Shown one piece after another: positions 1 to 6,677 of a DNA stretch of 26,108 nt. Position 1 is the first letter of the stretch, and each line of letters begins with the position of its first letter. The position numbers were made by a program, and so were the translations under genes. The notes below the pieces were generated by a model. The model did no database searches. It worked only from the letters and a program-made list of their open reading frames with translations, and had not been told where the DNA came from. Origin of the DNA: a virus; the IMG/VR virus record IMGVR_UViG_3300004461_000687, positions 1 through 26,108 of that record, one strand, 5' to 3'.

Positions 1-2
1 CT

Positions 3-122
3 GCACCGACACCTGCACCGACCTCTATGGCCGAGGCATTAGGCGTAGAAGCCTCTTACAGCGTTTCAGCCGTTATGTCTGGTTCTCAACCGAACAATCC
101 TAAGAAGGAGGAATCAAATTGA
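3..122 (+). CDS. C-terminal fragment of a gene cut by the window's left edge
   Basis: An open frame runs from the window start to a TGA at 120-122, giving the last 39 residues of a protein that begins outside the window. The visible part opens with a Pro/Ala/Thr-rich stretch (APTPAPTS), typical of a flexible linker, encoded by a 10-bp sequence (CTGCACCGAC) that occurs twice with a 12-bp period. The tail is Ser/Asn/Lys-rich. No domain can be recognised. The stop overlaps the TTG start of the next gene (TTGA), the same tight coupling seen throughout this rightward block, which supports the frame being real. Confidence 0.6.
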   Translation, partial: APTPAPTSMAEALGVEASYSVSAVMSGSQPNNPKKEESN

Positions 123-376
123 TTAGAAGCGGCATGGAGGCTAAGGCTTTGCGCGGCAAAGTATCATATCTAATTCAAACAATGGATTCAATCGGTGAAC
201 CTGCAACATCAGGAATCATTAGAGATCGATACAACGGCAAATTCAAACAAGGAATGTCGATGAATGAATTGACTCAAACGCTTGTTCGATACAGTAGATA
301 CTTCCGAAAGGTTGCACCGGCAACCAGACGAAAAAGAGAATGCACATGGGCTTTGGAGGCTTGGTTTGATGAGTGA
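119..376 (+). CDS. Small winged-helix-like protein (85 aa)
   Basis: This is an 85-residue protein that I cannot assign to a named family. It starts at TTG 119. The choice is supported by a strong Shine-Dalgarno AAGGAGGA about 8 bases upstream and by the TTGA overlap with the previous stop. The pattern looks like a winged helix-turn-helix: a first helix near residues 9-24, a second near 30-38, a third near 47-60 (SMNELTQTLVRYSRYF) and a short beta wing ending in ECTWALE. The C-terminal part carries a basic patch (RRKRE), so DNA binding is plausible. It is the first of a run of small overlapping genes, perhaps a viral regulator. The fold is inferred from the helix/turn pattern alone. Confidence 0.65.
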   Translation: MIRSGMEAKALRGKVSYLIQTMDSIGEPATSGIIRDRYNGKFKQGMSMNELTQTLVRYSRYFRKVAPATRRKRECTWALEAWFDE

Positions 377-521
377 AGAAACATTTCAAAAGGTCGCTTA
401 TGACGCTATCCGGGTCATGTCGTCTGTTGGTTTCAACACCAACAATCCCGATTTGAAGGAATATGCAACGCTCTTACAAATGCGCTATGAGAAGTTATTG
501 ACTGGCGGTGATTTACAATGA
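369..521 (+). CDS. Hypothetical small helical protein (50 aa)
   Basis: The 50-residue protein starts at ATG 369 (MSEETFQKVAYD). A longer frame is open upstream to 282, but that extension lies inside the previous gene and has no ribosome binding site. ATG 369 has GGAGG about 10 bases upstream and an 8-base overlap with the preceding stop. The sequence is predicted to be mostly alpha-helical and has no Cys motif, signal peptide or membrane segment. I do not recognise a family. The next gene overlaps its end by an ATGA junction. Confidence 0.6.
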   Translation: MSEETFQKVAYDAIRVMSSVGFNTNNPDLKEYATLLQMRYEKLLTGGDLQ

Positions 522-802
522 AGAAGAACAATCGTGGCCCAAGAGTCACACGATATGAAAGAAAGCCACCAAGCCGATCCGTAGCAGGTAAAGTCTGGGT
601 AGCCGCATATCATTTGTTTGGTTGCCCTCCCTCATTTATGCGAGTCATCCCTCCATCCCGATATTACGAAGAAGCAGGCGAAAGAATCCTCACTAAAACA
701 ACAAGGTGGGAGATTGGATACCCTGAAGACGATGAAGAATACATTGTCGTAAATGGCCCTGCTAAGAAAGCAATTGAAGCAATAGGGGAGGCGACAGTAT
801 GA
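518..802 (+). CDS. Hypothetical basic protein (94 aa)
   Basis: The start ATG 518 overlaps the previous stop (ATGA), with GGTGA about 6 bases upstream. The first 25 residues are strongly basic (KKNNRG, RYERKPPSRS), and the rest holds a Gly/Pro-containing core with aromatic residues and an acidic turn (PEDDEEY). No metal-binding, signal or membrane motif is visible. A basic N-terminus in a cluster of DNA-metabolism genes hints at nucleic-acid contact, but that is only inference. Family unknown. Confidence 0.7.
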   Translation: MKKNNRGPRVTRYERKPPSRSVAGKVWVAAYHLFGCPPSFMRVIPPSRYYEEAGERILTKTTRWEIGYPEDDEEYIVVNGPAKKAIEAIGEATV

Positions 803-1326
803 GTGCCTCGACTATCCCAACAGCACCATTAACGCCAATTTATGTAGTGTTGCGTAGGACTTTGGCTGACGGCCTAATTCATGCAATTTTGCCTTATGTT
901 GATATTCCGAATAAGGAGAAAAAACATGGCAAATTTGCGTTTGTTTTAGCCAATGGTCTAAGAGGTTCAATCACTCAATCTATGATTGAAGGAAAAACAG
1001 AACCATGTTCGGTCAAAGAAGCCGAGGACATTGATGTTGCTATGCGAGATCAACATTGGGAACCAATTTACATCAGGTATGAAGACATTGATTTCAAGCG
1101 ACACTTTGAATTGAGAGTTGATGATGGGATACACGATCAAGTATCGTTATCTATGTTCAAAGACTTGAACGATTGGATTACCTGTGCGTATTGCGGTCAT
1201 CCGAATGAACCCCACATTGAACAATGCGAAGCCTGTGATTTGCTCTTAGTGACAGGAGAGGTTCCTGTTATAGAGTTGGATTTTAAGCAAACAGGTTTTA
1301 ACTTTGAAGGCGGGGCATGGGAATGA
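799..1326 (+). CDS. Hypothetical protein with a C-terminal zinc ribbon (175 aa)
   Basis: The start at ATG 799 has GGGGAGG about 7 bases upstream and an ATGA overlap with the previous gene. The N-terminal 120 residues look mixed alpha/beta and match nothing I know. Residues 129-146 hold two CxxC pairs (C129/C132 and C143/C146, ten residues apart), in a pattern close to RanBP2-type or rubredoxin-like zinc ribbons (CAYCG...CEAC). Such ribbons mostly mediate nucleic-acid or protein contacts. A similar Cys arrangement occurs inside the methyltransferase at 11103-12239. The overall role is unknown. Confidence 0.75.
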   Translation: MSASTIPTAPLTPIYVVLRRTLADGLIHAILPYVDIPNKEKKHGKFAFVLANGLRGSITQSMIEGKTEPCSVKEAEDIDVAMRDQHWEPIYIRYEDIDFKRHFELRVDDGIHDQVSLSMFKDLNDWITCAYCGHPNEPHIEQCEACDLLLVTGEVPVIELDFKQTGFNFEGGAWE

Positions 1327-1646
1327 GCCTTTATGGTTGGTATCGTTATGGCTCTACCATGACGAGAGCAAAGCGGCATTCCGATGGGCTAAAAGCGTTG
1401 GATGCCTTAAAATTAGCGACAGAACCTTGGGACACTGTGATTCAAGAGTTGCGGGCCGATAGAGGAATACTCTTGGGTAGCGCACAGTATGAGGAATTGA
1501 ACGGTGTTGAGAAGTGTGAAGCATTGAATAAAATTGATTCAAAATTGAGAACGGCTTACGATTTTATTGAATCATACGAAAACGATCTTACAAAGAAATT
1601 AAAGCAATTGCGAGTAAGGAGAGGAACATTGTATGCCCCCGAATAA
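1317..1646 (+). CDS. Hypothetical helical protein (109 aa)
   Basis: Two in-frame starts are possible. ATG 1317 has AAGG about 6 bases upstream; ATG 1323 overlaps the previous stop as ATGA and would give 107 residues. I list the longer form. From about residue 20 to the end the sequence is rich in Leu, Glu, Lys and Arg and lacks Pro until the last residues, as expected for a long helical or coiled-coil protein (for example EALNKIDSKLRTAYDFIESY). It ends with a basic segment (KKLKQLRVRRG). No family is recognised. The next gene starts inside its last 14 bases. Confidence 0.65.
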   Translation: MGMSLYGWYRYGSTMTRAKRHSDGLKALDALKLATEPWDTVIQELRADRGILLGSAQYEELNGVEKCEALNKIDSKLRTAYDFIESYENDLTKKLKQLRVRRGTLYAPE

Positions 1647-1977
1647 ATTATCTGGTTTAGTGCGAGAAGTATTGTCGAAAGACGAACCAATAGGTTTCGT
1701 AGTGGAATGCGAAGATCAAAAAAAGAATGTTCAAGGCACGATATACCCACCTTCTAAAACAGGATGGTGCGAAGTGACACTGGCTGGAAAAAACAAACAT
1801 TGGGTATTGAAAAACCATAGAGAGGAATTGTTCATCGAAGCCGAAAACCTCTTGATAGAAATGAATTTCAAAAAGAATAACAACAAACGCCCTTTCAATT
1901 GGAAATTGATTTCGTCATCCCTCGATCCCAATTTTTTGTATTCAACATATTTGCGGCATGGTGGTGGAGATAAATGA
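1633..1977 (+). CDS. Hypothetical protein (114 aa)
   Basis: The start ATG 1633 follows GGAGAGGA by about 7 bases and lies inside the end of the previous gene. The first two thirds read like a beta-rich domain (GFVVECEDQ, VQGTIYPPS, WCEVTLAGKNKHWVL). A basic Asn/Lys stretch (KKNNNKRPF) and a short tail follow. I cannot name a family. The stop overlaps the start of a 54-residue zinc-ribbon gene as ATGA, so this gene belongs to the same translationally coupled series. Confidence 0.7.
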   Translation: MPPNKLSGLVREVLSKDEPIGFVVECEDQKKNVQGTIYPPSKTGWCEVTLAGKNKHWVLKNHREELFIEAENLLIEMNFKKNNNKRPFNWKLISSSLDPNFLYSTYLRHGGGDK

Positions 1978-2138
1978 GCGAAAGGCATTATTGGATGGAT
2001 TGCCCTGATTGCGGCAACCCCCACATGGTATTAGAAGGTATGAAATTTGATTTTATGACGAGAGAGGAAAAGAAGAAATTCCGTTGCCCTCAATGTAGGA
2101 GGTGGGCTTATGCAAAGGAATTTTCCCCAACCCAATGA
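1974..2138 (+). CDS. Very small zinc-ribbon protein (54 aa)
   Basis: This gene is short enough to be missed by usual length cut-offs. It starts at ATG 1974, has GGTGGAG about 5 bases upstream and overlaps the previous stop as ATGA. The 54 residues begin MSERHYWMDCPDCG and carry CPDC near residues 10-13 and CPQC near 38-41, a classic two-knuckle zinc ribbon spanning almost the whole protein. Its 3' end overlaps the next gene by 29 bases in another frame. Known relatives of such ribbons bind nucleic acid or act as transcription-factor-like adaptors. No specific function can be given. Confidence 0.7.
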   Translation: MSERHYWMDCPDCGNPHMVLEGMKFDFMTREEKKKFRCPQCRRWAYAKEFSPTQ

Positions 2139-2643
2139 AAAGGATGTAGAATGGGCTTATTTGCTTTGGAATTCAATGACTATTGGCGGAGAATGGACTT
2201 TGCCAAGTGTGGGAGTCTATGTGCGAACAGGGGAGGCTGAAATGACCTTAACCGAAATCCATTTCTCAAAACCCAATGATGAAGCCATGACTTCGGTTTT
2301 CGATCAGCATCATTGGATAATGATTTTAGCCGATTTGATTGGCTGGAAAATAGAAGAAAAAGTCGAAAGAGCATTTGATTATGACCTTGAAGTGAACATA
2401 CCTGAAGAGATGTTGGGCGATGTTTTTGTTTGTTCTTCACGATGCGGTGCAATGTTTCGCGTCGAACCACTCTCAACAGGTGTCAATTATACATTGATTG
2501 ACGAAGAGGCGACTTGTCCTTGTTGCGGGAATGTTAATGCTGTTGATGAAGTATTGAAAGGAGTCCATGTTGTTCTTGATGACGGCGGGTGGGTTCTCAA
2601 ACAAGCGAGAATCGCTCAAAATAAAATTATTGAAGAGGAATGA
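2110..2643 (+). CDS. Hypothetical protein with a zinc-binding C-terminal half (177 aa)
   Basis: The start ATG 2110 has a near-perfect Shine-Dalgarno (GGAGGTG) about 6 bases upstream, inside the preceding small gene. Residues 1-100 form an acidic alpha/beta region with several Trp. Residues 108-139 carry CSSRC (C108/C112) and CPCCG (C136/C139), consistent with a zinc ribbon with an unusual first knuckle of three intervening residues. The last third is helical and ends in an acidic tail. No family is recognised. Its position among small zinc proteins suggests an accessory regulatory or DNA-contact role, which is inference. Confidence 0.75.
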   Translation: MQRNFPQPNEKDVEWAYLLWNSMTIGGEWTLPSVGVYVRTGEAEMTLTEIHFSKPNDEAMTSVFDQHHWIMILADLIGWKIEEKVERAFDYDLEVNIPEEMLGDVFVCSSRCGAMFRVEPLSTGVNYTLIDEEATCPCCGNVNAVDEVLKGVHVVLDDGGWVLKQARIAQNKIIEEE

Positions 2644-2648
2644 ATCAC

Positions 2649-2945
2649 ATGACAAAAGGAGTTGGAACAAAATTTGACAATCGTTTGGCTAAGTCAATCG
2701 ATCCGTCTTTGATATTGGGCCAAAGCCTTCACATAATGACTACTCAAGCATACGGACAGTGGGTTTTGAATCTAAGGCTTCATAGAAACACCCCGTCAAT
2801 GTCTGGATACATGGGATACACTAAACAAGGCTTCATGCTTACAAGAGATGAGGCGAGAGATTTAGGCAATAGCCTCATGGATTTGGTCGCAAATGATGAT
2901 GCTTGGATTGATGATGAACAAGGAGTTGAAGATCTTGATGACTAA
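2649..2945 (+). CDS. Hypothetical acidic-tailed protein (98 aa)
   Basis: The frame has ATG at 2640 (overlapping the previous stop) and at 2649. I chose 2649 because the GAGGA motif ends directly against the 2640 codon but lies about 9 bases before 2649. The protein has a basic, beta-looking middle (QWVLNLRLHRN), then a helix with the pattern LTRDEARDLGNSLMDLV and a very acidic C-terminus (DDEQGVEDLDD). No known motif was found. The next gene overlaps its end by 8 bases. Confidence 0.65.
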   Translation: MTKGVGTKFDNRLAKSIDPSLILGQSLHIMTTQAYGQWVLNLRLHRNTPSMSGYMGYTKQGFMLTRDEARDLGNSLMDLVANDDAWIDDEQGVEDLDD

Positions 2946-3330
2946 GGAAAAATGGGATGCGTTGATTGAATCCGGTGGAGAACAAATTGAACATTTGGCT
3001 ATGCGCGTTTTCGATGAGGATGAATTGCTACAAGAAAGAATTGCTGAATTAACATTCAATATGTGGGAGGAATTGATGAAGAAACCTCCCCGTTCACCTG
3101 ATTCTTTGGCGGCTGATGTATTCTACATTGTTTGTAAAATGACTGGCAATCGAGTGTCGGTAGCAAATATGAAAATATATACCGATATGGTTTATGGAAA
3201 GCCATTGAGGGTCATTCCTCGTTCTAAAATTACTAAATCGAAATGGCCGGTTGAAGAAAGAGAGAAAGAAATTATTCTACGGCATTTACCTGATGAAGAA
3301 GCATACAACGACATGGTTAAGGAATGGTGA
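2938..3330 (+). CDS. Helical protein, possible single cyclin-box (TFIIB-like) repeat (130 aa)
   Basis: The start ATG 2938 (MTKEKWDAL) is preferred over an upstream in-frame run of ATGs that lies inside the preceding gene. Residues about 50-85 (RSPDSLAADVFYIVCKMTGN, then RVSVANMKIYTDM) resemble one cyclin-box repeat of archaeal TFB/TFIIB, where a slAAa-YIa segment is followed by a gap and a second helix pair. Only one such repeat and no N-terminal zinc ribbon are present, so this is not a full transcription factor. It could be a viral TFB mimic or an unrelated helical protein. The following gene is a DNA methyltransferase. The existence of the gene is much surer than the cyclin-box idea. Confidence 0.65.
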   Translation: MTKEKWDALIESGGEQIEHLAMRVFDEDELLQERIAELTFNMWEELMKKPPRSPDSLAADVFYIVCKMTGNRVSVANMKIYTDMVYGKPLRVIPRSKITKSKWPVEEREKEIILRHLPDEEAYNDMVKEW

Positions 3331-3332
3331 TT

Positions 3333-4667
3333 ATGTCTTTTGAATTGGTTCAAGGGAATTGTCTTGAAGCCATGAAAAAAATGTCAAGCAATAGTGTGCA
3401 TTCAATTGTCACTGATCCGCCATACGGATTATCCTTTATGGGTAAAAAGTGGGATTATGATGTCCCTTCTATTGAGATTTGGGAAGAGGCTTTGAGAGTC
3501 TTGAAACCCGGAGGACACTTGCTCTCATTTGCTGGCTCTCGCACTTATCATCGAATGGCGGTGAACATTGAGGATGCTGGCTTTGAAATAAGAGACCAGA
3601 TAATGTGGATATATGGTTCAGGGTTTCCGAAAAGTCACAACATAGGTAAGGCAATGGATGGCAAAATAGGGAAACAATCACAAGGTTTTTCTGCAAGCGG
3701 AGATGATGGAAGAAAAGCAGAATTAAAACAAAATCTTAGTTTTAGAAGTGATTATGGATATAAGTTTGAACCAACATCAGACAATGCTAAACAATGGGAA
3801 GGGTGGGGAACTGCCTTAAAACCCGCCCATGAGCCTATTGTCGTCGCCCGTAAGCCTCTCATAGGCACTATCGTTGAGAATGTGCTTAAGCATGGCGCAG
3901 GCGGCTTGAACATTGATGGTTGCCGCATCGGAACTGATGAAGACTTGAATGGTGGTGCGTATGCACAAAATGGAACTCGAAGGGATGATGGGTGGGGTAT
4001 GCAAAGAGGGGAAGCAGGTGAATACGCGCAACCGTCAGGTCGCTTTCCTGCCAACATAATTTTCGATGAAGAAGCAGGTGCTATTCTTGATGAGCAAAGC
4101 GGAACCACGAAATCCGCACTAAGACCGCCTACGGGAAAGGCTCTTTTTGCATCCAACGATCCCAACCGTTCTGTGAAATGGAATGCAAATAATGTTAAAG
4201 ACACAACGACAAGGGGGCATAGCGACTTCGGCGGTGCTTCTCGCTTCTTTTACTGCGCCAAACCGAGCAAACAAGAAAGGAATGCGGGGTGCGAGGGTTT
4301 AGAAGCAAAGGTAAAATATAGTGATTTTGGGTTAAATCATAGGGTTGAAAACAACATCAAAACCAACAAAAGAACAAATGAAGAAGCGGCCTCAACGCTC
4401 AATAACCACCCAACGGTAAAGCCCGTTGCTTTGATGAAATACCTTTGCCGACTTGTCACACCTCCAAATGGAATCGTTTTAGATCCCTTTTTAGGCAGTG
4501 GGACTACGGGGATTGCCGCAACACATCTCGATTTTAATTTCATTGGAATCGAATTAAGCGAAGAATACATGGAAATAGCGCGACACAGAATCAAAAGTCA
4601 TGTTGATGTGAAAGAAACGATTTTAATAGAAAAGGAAAAGCAAAAGTCATTGTTTGATAACTGGTGA
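3333..4667 (+). CDS. DNA methyltransferase, beta class, DPPY type (444 aa)
   Basis: This protein transfers methyl from S-adenosylmethionine to DNA bases. The catalytic motif IV DPPY is at residues 28-31 near the N-terminus, and the SAM-binding motif I (DPFLGSGTT) is near residue 384. The order IV, target recognition, I defines the beta class of amino-methyltransferases. DPPY favours N6-adenine, although N4-cytosine is possible. The long middle (about 110-370) is the target-recognition region. The start ATG 3333 has AAGGA about 9 bases upstream; ATG 3324 in the same frame has none. No restriction endonuclease lies beside it, so it is an orphan enzyme, usual in viruses that shield their DNA from host restriction. 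The next gene overlaps by GTGA. Confidence 0.92.
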   Translation: MSFELVQGNCLEAMKKMSSNSVHSIVTDPPYGLSFMGKKWDYDVPSIEIWEEALRVLKPGGHLLSFAGSRTYHRMAVNIEDAGFEIRDQIMWIYGSGFPKSHNIGKAMDGKIGKQSQGFSASGDDGRKAELKQNLSFRSDYGYKFEPTSDNAKQWEGWGTALKPAHEPIVVARKPLIGTIVENVLKHGAGGLNIDGCRIGTDEDLNGGAYAQNGTRRDDGWGMQRGEAGEYAQPSGRFPANIIFDEEAGAILDEQSGTTKSALRPPTGKALFASNDPNRSVKWNANNVKDTTTRGHSDFGGASRFFYCAKPSKQERNAGCEGLEAKVKYSDFGLNHRVENNIKTNKRTNEEAASTLNNHPTVKPVALMKYLCRLVTPPNGIVLDPFLGSGTTGIAATHLDFNFIGIELSEEYMEIARHRIKSHVDVKETILIEKEKQKSLFDNW

Positions 4668-6127
4668 TTCATTTGTCGTTTTATGATTTTAGGGTCGTTG
4701 CTGAAACCTCTCGGATACTCCATAAAATGAAACGCCCACAGCGAACACTGTCTGGTTGTTTAGCAGGGACTATGGCCGACCAATGGCCCGTCGTTCACTT
4801 TTTTTATTCCCCTTCATCTCCTGTGCGTTTGAGCGACGAGGATCTCCGAGAGATTTTCTTTCACCTTACCGACGCATATCCAAGTGAAATCGAAGACAAC
4901 CCTGATTTGATAATGGCCTTGTCAAGACTCTCTCAAGCGGATAAAACAACAGTGACGCTTGGCAGGGTGAGTCAAGTTATAGAACAAATCCTCTCAAATG
5001 ATAGGGACAATGAACAAAGAGCGATGATATTACAGCCCTTGTATTCAAGAATCAATGAAGTGGATATGCGAAGTGTCATTCGCCGCCTTTCTTTTTTCCC
5101 CACCGTCGCTAAGAGAACATGGATCATATCGGCACTGGCAATAGCAAATGATGTGCCGTTCAGCGTTATGCGCCGGTCTTGTTTAATCACTGGTTTGAAT
5201 CAGGTCGCACACTTATGTTCGATTAAAGACTACGATGCAATCATAGAAGCCCAAACACCACGCATCAATAATGGTATAATCATCCCCACGCCCTTGTCAA
5301 AGAAAATTGACGCTGTTCGCTTTTCAAAGTGCCTTGTCGATTCACCCCAAGGCGAATTCATAACTGTGCATAAAGGCGAAGAATCCATCGCCATATTTGA
5401 TTCGGCAGGTCATGTCGTTGAAGAAACGGTTATATCAAGTGACATCATGCCTATGTGGTCTATTCCCCTTACTGTATTACCAGACGGGGTTTATTTGGCC
5501 GAATATGCCGATGGTAGAGAGATGGAGGTTTTGATTTTAGATTGTTATACCGCCGCCCCTAATTTGTCTTTAATCGAAAGGCGAGAGCAAATACCAAACA
5601 TTATTTTGAAACCTATGCAAGAAGCACCGTTCCCTAAAGCGGCTGAACAAAACAACAAGAATGCACTTTTACTATGGAATCCATCATCACTGCTTACTTA
5701 CGAAAATACTCAAGACGAGGTGGTGCTGATAGATCATAATGCAAATCTGTGCATCTTTAGGGTCTTAAGCGGCATTTGGGGCGAAGTCGTTGAAAACGGG
5801 GGCATCCGCTTGGCGAAGTGGCGGATTGGTGCTGTCGATGCCGACGATTATATGCCGGTGGGTGTCGTTGAAGCATCAGTAGATGTAAGCAAAGAATTAA
5901 CGAAATACTGCGAGGATTCAAGCGCATACGAGGGCGAAAATGTTGCATTGAAAACGCCTGTCTTTGTCGAAGTAGATGTGATTTCATCTGGATTTGGGGT
6001 TTTGGGAGGATATGTTCAAGGCCGGATTGCCAGCGTAGCGCATAATGCGGGCAAACGAAATGTGGTTCGCGTAGAACAATTAGATTTCTTAAATCAGGAT
6101 GGGGATTTTGGAGATGATGAAGGATGA
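4664..6127 (+). CDS. ATP-dependent DNA ligase-like protein lacking the catalytic lysine (487 aa)
   Basis: The sequence follows the layout of archaeal/eukaryal ATP-dependent DNA ligase. A helical DNA-binding domain lies at about 8-190 (ETSRILHKMKR resembles the usual aTssRleK start), a nucleotidyltransferase-like region at about 215-350, and an OB-fold-like end from about 383 (LAKWRIGAVDADDYMPVGVV). ERREQI near 305 matches the ligase motif IIIa region. Aligning SPQGEFITVHK (227-237) with the family pattern KYDGERVQIHK puts Ser at the AMP-accepting lysine and Gln at the motif Asp. The motif IV Lys also seems absent. The product is therefore probably inactive as a ligase and may bind DNA structurally. 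The GTG start at 4664 is kept because the homology begins within the first ten residues. Confidence 0.75.
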   Translation: MIHLSFYDFRVVAETSRILHKMKRPQRTLSGCLAGTMADQWPVVHFFYSPSSPVRLSDEDLREIFFHLTDAYPSEIEDNPDLIMALSRLSQADKTTVTLGRVSQVIEQILSNDRDNEQRAMILQPLYSRINEVDMRSVIRRLSFFPTVAKRTWIISALAIANDVPFSVMRRSCLITGLNQVAHLCSIKDYDAIIEAQTPRINNGIIIPTPLSKKIDAVRFSKCLVDSPQGEFITVHKGEESIAIFDSAGHVVEETVISSDIMPMWSIPLTVLPDGVYLAEYADGREMEVLILDCYTAAPNLSLIERREQIPNIILKPMQEAPFPKAAEQNNKNALLLWNPSSLLTYENTQDEVVLIDHNANLCIFRVLSGIWGEVVENGGIRLAKWRIGAVDADDYMPVGVVEASVDVSKELTKYCEDSSAYEGENVALKTPVFVEVDVISSGFGVLGGYVQGRIASVAHNAGKRNVVRVEQLDFLNQDGDFGDDEG

Positions 6128-6266
6128 GAAAGAGAGTGGGCTGGCATGGATATTTTTGAAGGCGTTGATTCTAATTCCTCCGTTAATGATTCTGATAGTA
6201 GCCTTAGCGATAGGGATCGCAATCCTATACCCTCTTATGATGTTAAAGAACAAGATGAGCGCATAA
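6114..6266 (+). CDS. Predicted small membrane protein (50 aa), overlapping two genes
   Basis: This short frame runs between two longer genes. It starts at ATG 6114 (or 6117, with GGAG 3 bases upstream), overlaps the end of the ligase-like gene by 14 bases, and continues for 121 bases under the next gene in another frame. The product begins with a charged MMKDEKESG, then has an almost uninterrupted hydrophobic run at residues 10-44 (WIFLKALILIPPLMILIVAL and on), and ends KNKMSA. That is one long or two short membrane spans with a Pro-Pro kink. A holin-like or other small viral membrane role is possible but unproven. The hydrophobic pattern could also be a by-product of the overlapping Ser/Asp-rich frame, hence moderate confidence. 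Confidence 0.5.
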   Translation: MMKDEKESGLAWIFLKALILIPPLMILIVALAIGIAILYPLMMLKNKMSA

Positions 6267-6625
6267 GTCCACTGGTCTTACAAACGCTCTCCTTGATTGA
6301 ATACTTTCGAGCCGATATAGTGTGCCAATTTAGCAATGAACGCCCCTGTGGTTATTTGATTAGACCGCAAATTTGGTTTTTACGGATTACGGAACCCATC
6401 AAAGGCCACTTGGATTCTATTGGAGTCAAACCTCAAAAGCGATACACTAAAGCGAGCGACATTACCAAAATTTTGCATTCGATAAAACAAATTGAATCAA
6501 TTATTAAAAACCAACGAGGGCTTCATCTCGTTAAACAGTTAAATGGAATACTGCGGCAACCTTCTACACATAATGAAGTCCTAAAGGCACTTGATTTAAT
6601 CGAACAATCTCCAGAGAGGCTTTAA
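6146..6625 (+). CDS. Hypothetical protein with disordered acidic N-terminus and helical core (159 aa)
   Basis: The frame opens at ATG 6146 with weak Shine-Dalgarno support. Residues 1-38 are Ser/Asp/Asn-rich and look disordered; this stretch overlaps the small membrane-protein frame at 6114-6266. From about residue 42 the sequence is a helical domain (SPLVLQTLSLIEYFRADIV and KILHSIKQIESIIKNQRGLH). If the membrane gene is real, translation here might start later, for example at TTG 6293, which would remove the odd N-terminus. No family is recognised. The gene ends at the CTTTAAG box of the first repeated regulatory element. Confidence 0.65.
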   Translation: MDIFEGVDSNSSVNDSDSSLSDRDRNPIPSYDVKEQDERISPLVLQTLSLIEYFRADIVCQFSNERPCGYLIRPQIWFLRITEPIKGHLDSIGVKPQKRYTKASDITKILHSIKQIESIIKNQRGLHLVKQLNGILRQPSTHNEVLKALDLIEQSPERL

Positions 6626-6657
6626 GTGTCAAACCCCCTTGGGTTGGAATGCGAGAA
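6620..6657 (+). promoter_or_regulatory. Repeated intergenic element, copy 1 (TATA-like box plus hairpin)
   Basis: Between the stop at 6625 and the next gene lies CTTTAAG (6620-6626), six bases, then ACCCCCTTGGGTTG (6633-6646), which can form an ACCC/GGGT hairpin, then GAATGCGAGAA. The same order, spacing and most bases recur at 14305-14344, and I saw it nowhere else. CTTTAAG resembles an archaeal TATA box with purine-rich bases upstream, as a BRE would have. The downstream hairpin would then lie near the transcript start. A promoter for the gene set beginning at 6678 is the simplest reading. An RNA control element or processing site is the alternative. Confidence 0.5.
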
Positions 6658-6677
6658 GCACAAACATGGTGAATAAT

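Noticed and set aside
1-26. Two copies of CTGCACCGAC as a repeat array
   Set aside because: Only two copies occur and they encode a Pro/Ala/Thr linker, so it is a coding repeat and not a CRISPR or origin iteron.
3752-4204. Minus-strand 150-residue frame over the first methyltransferase
   Set aside because: It is a shadow of the methyltransferase target-recognition region, with no Shine-Dalgarno and no neighbours on that strand.
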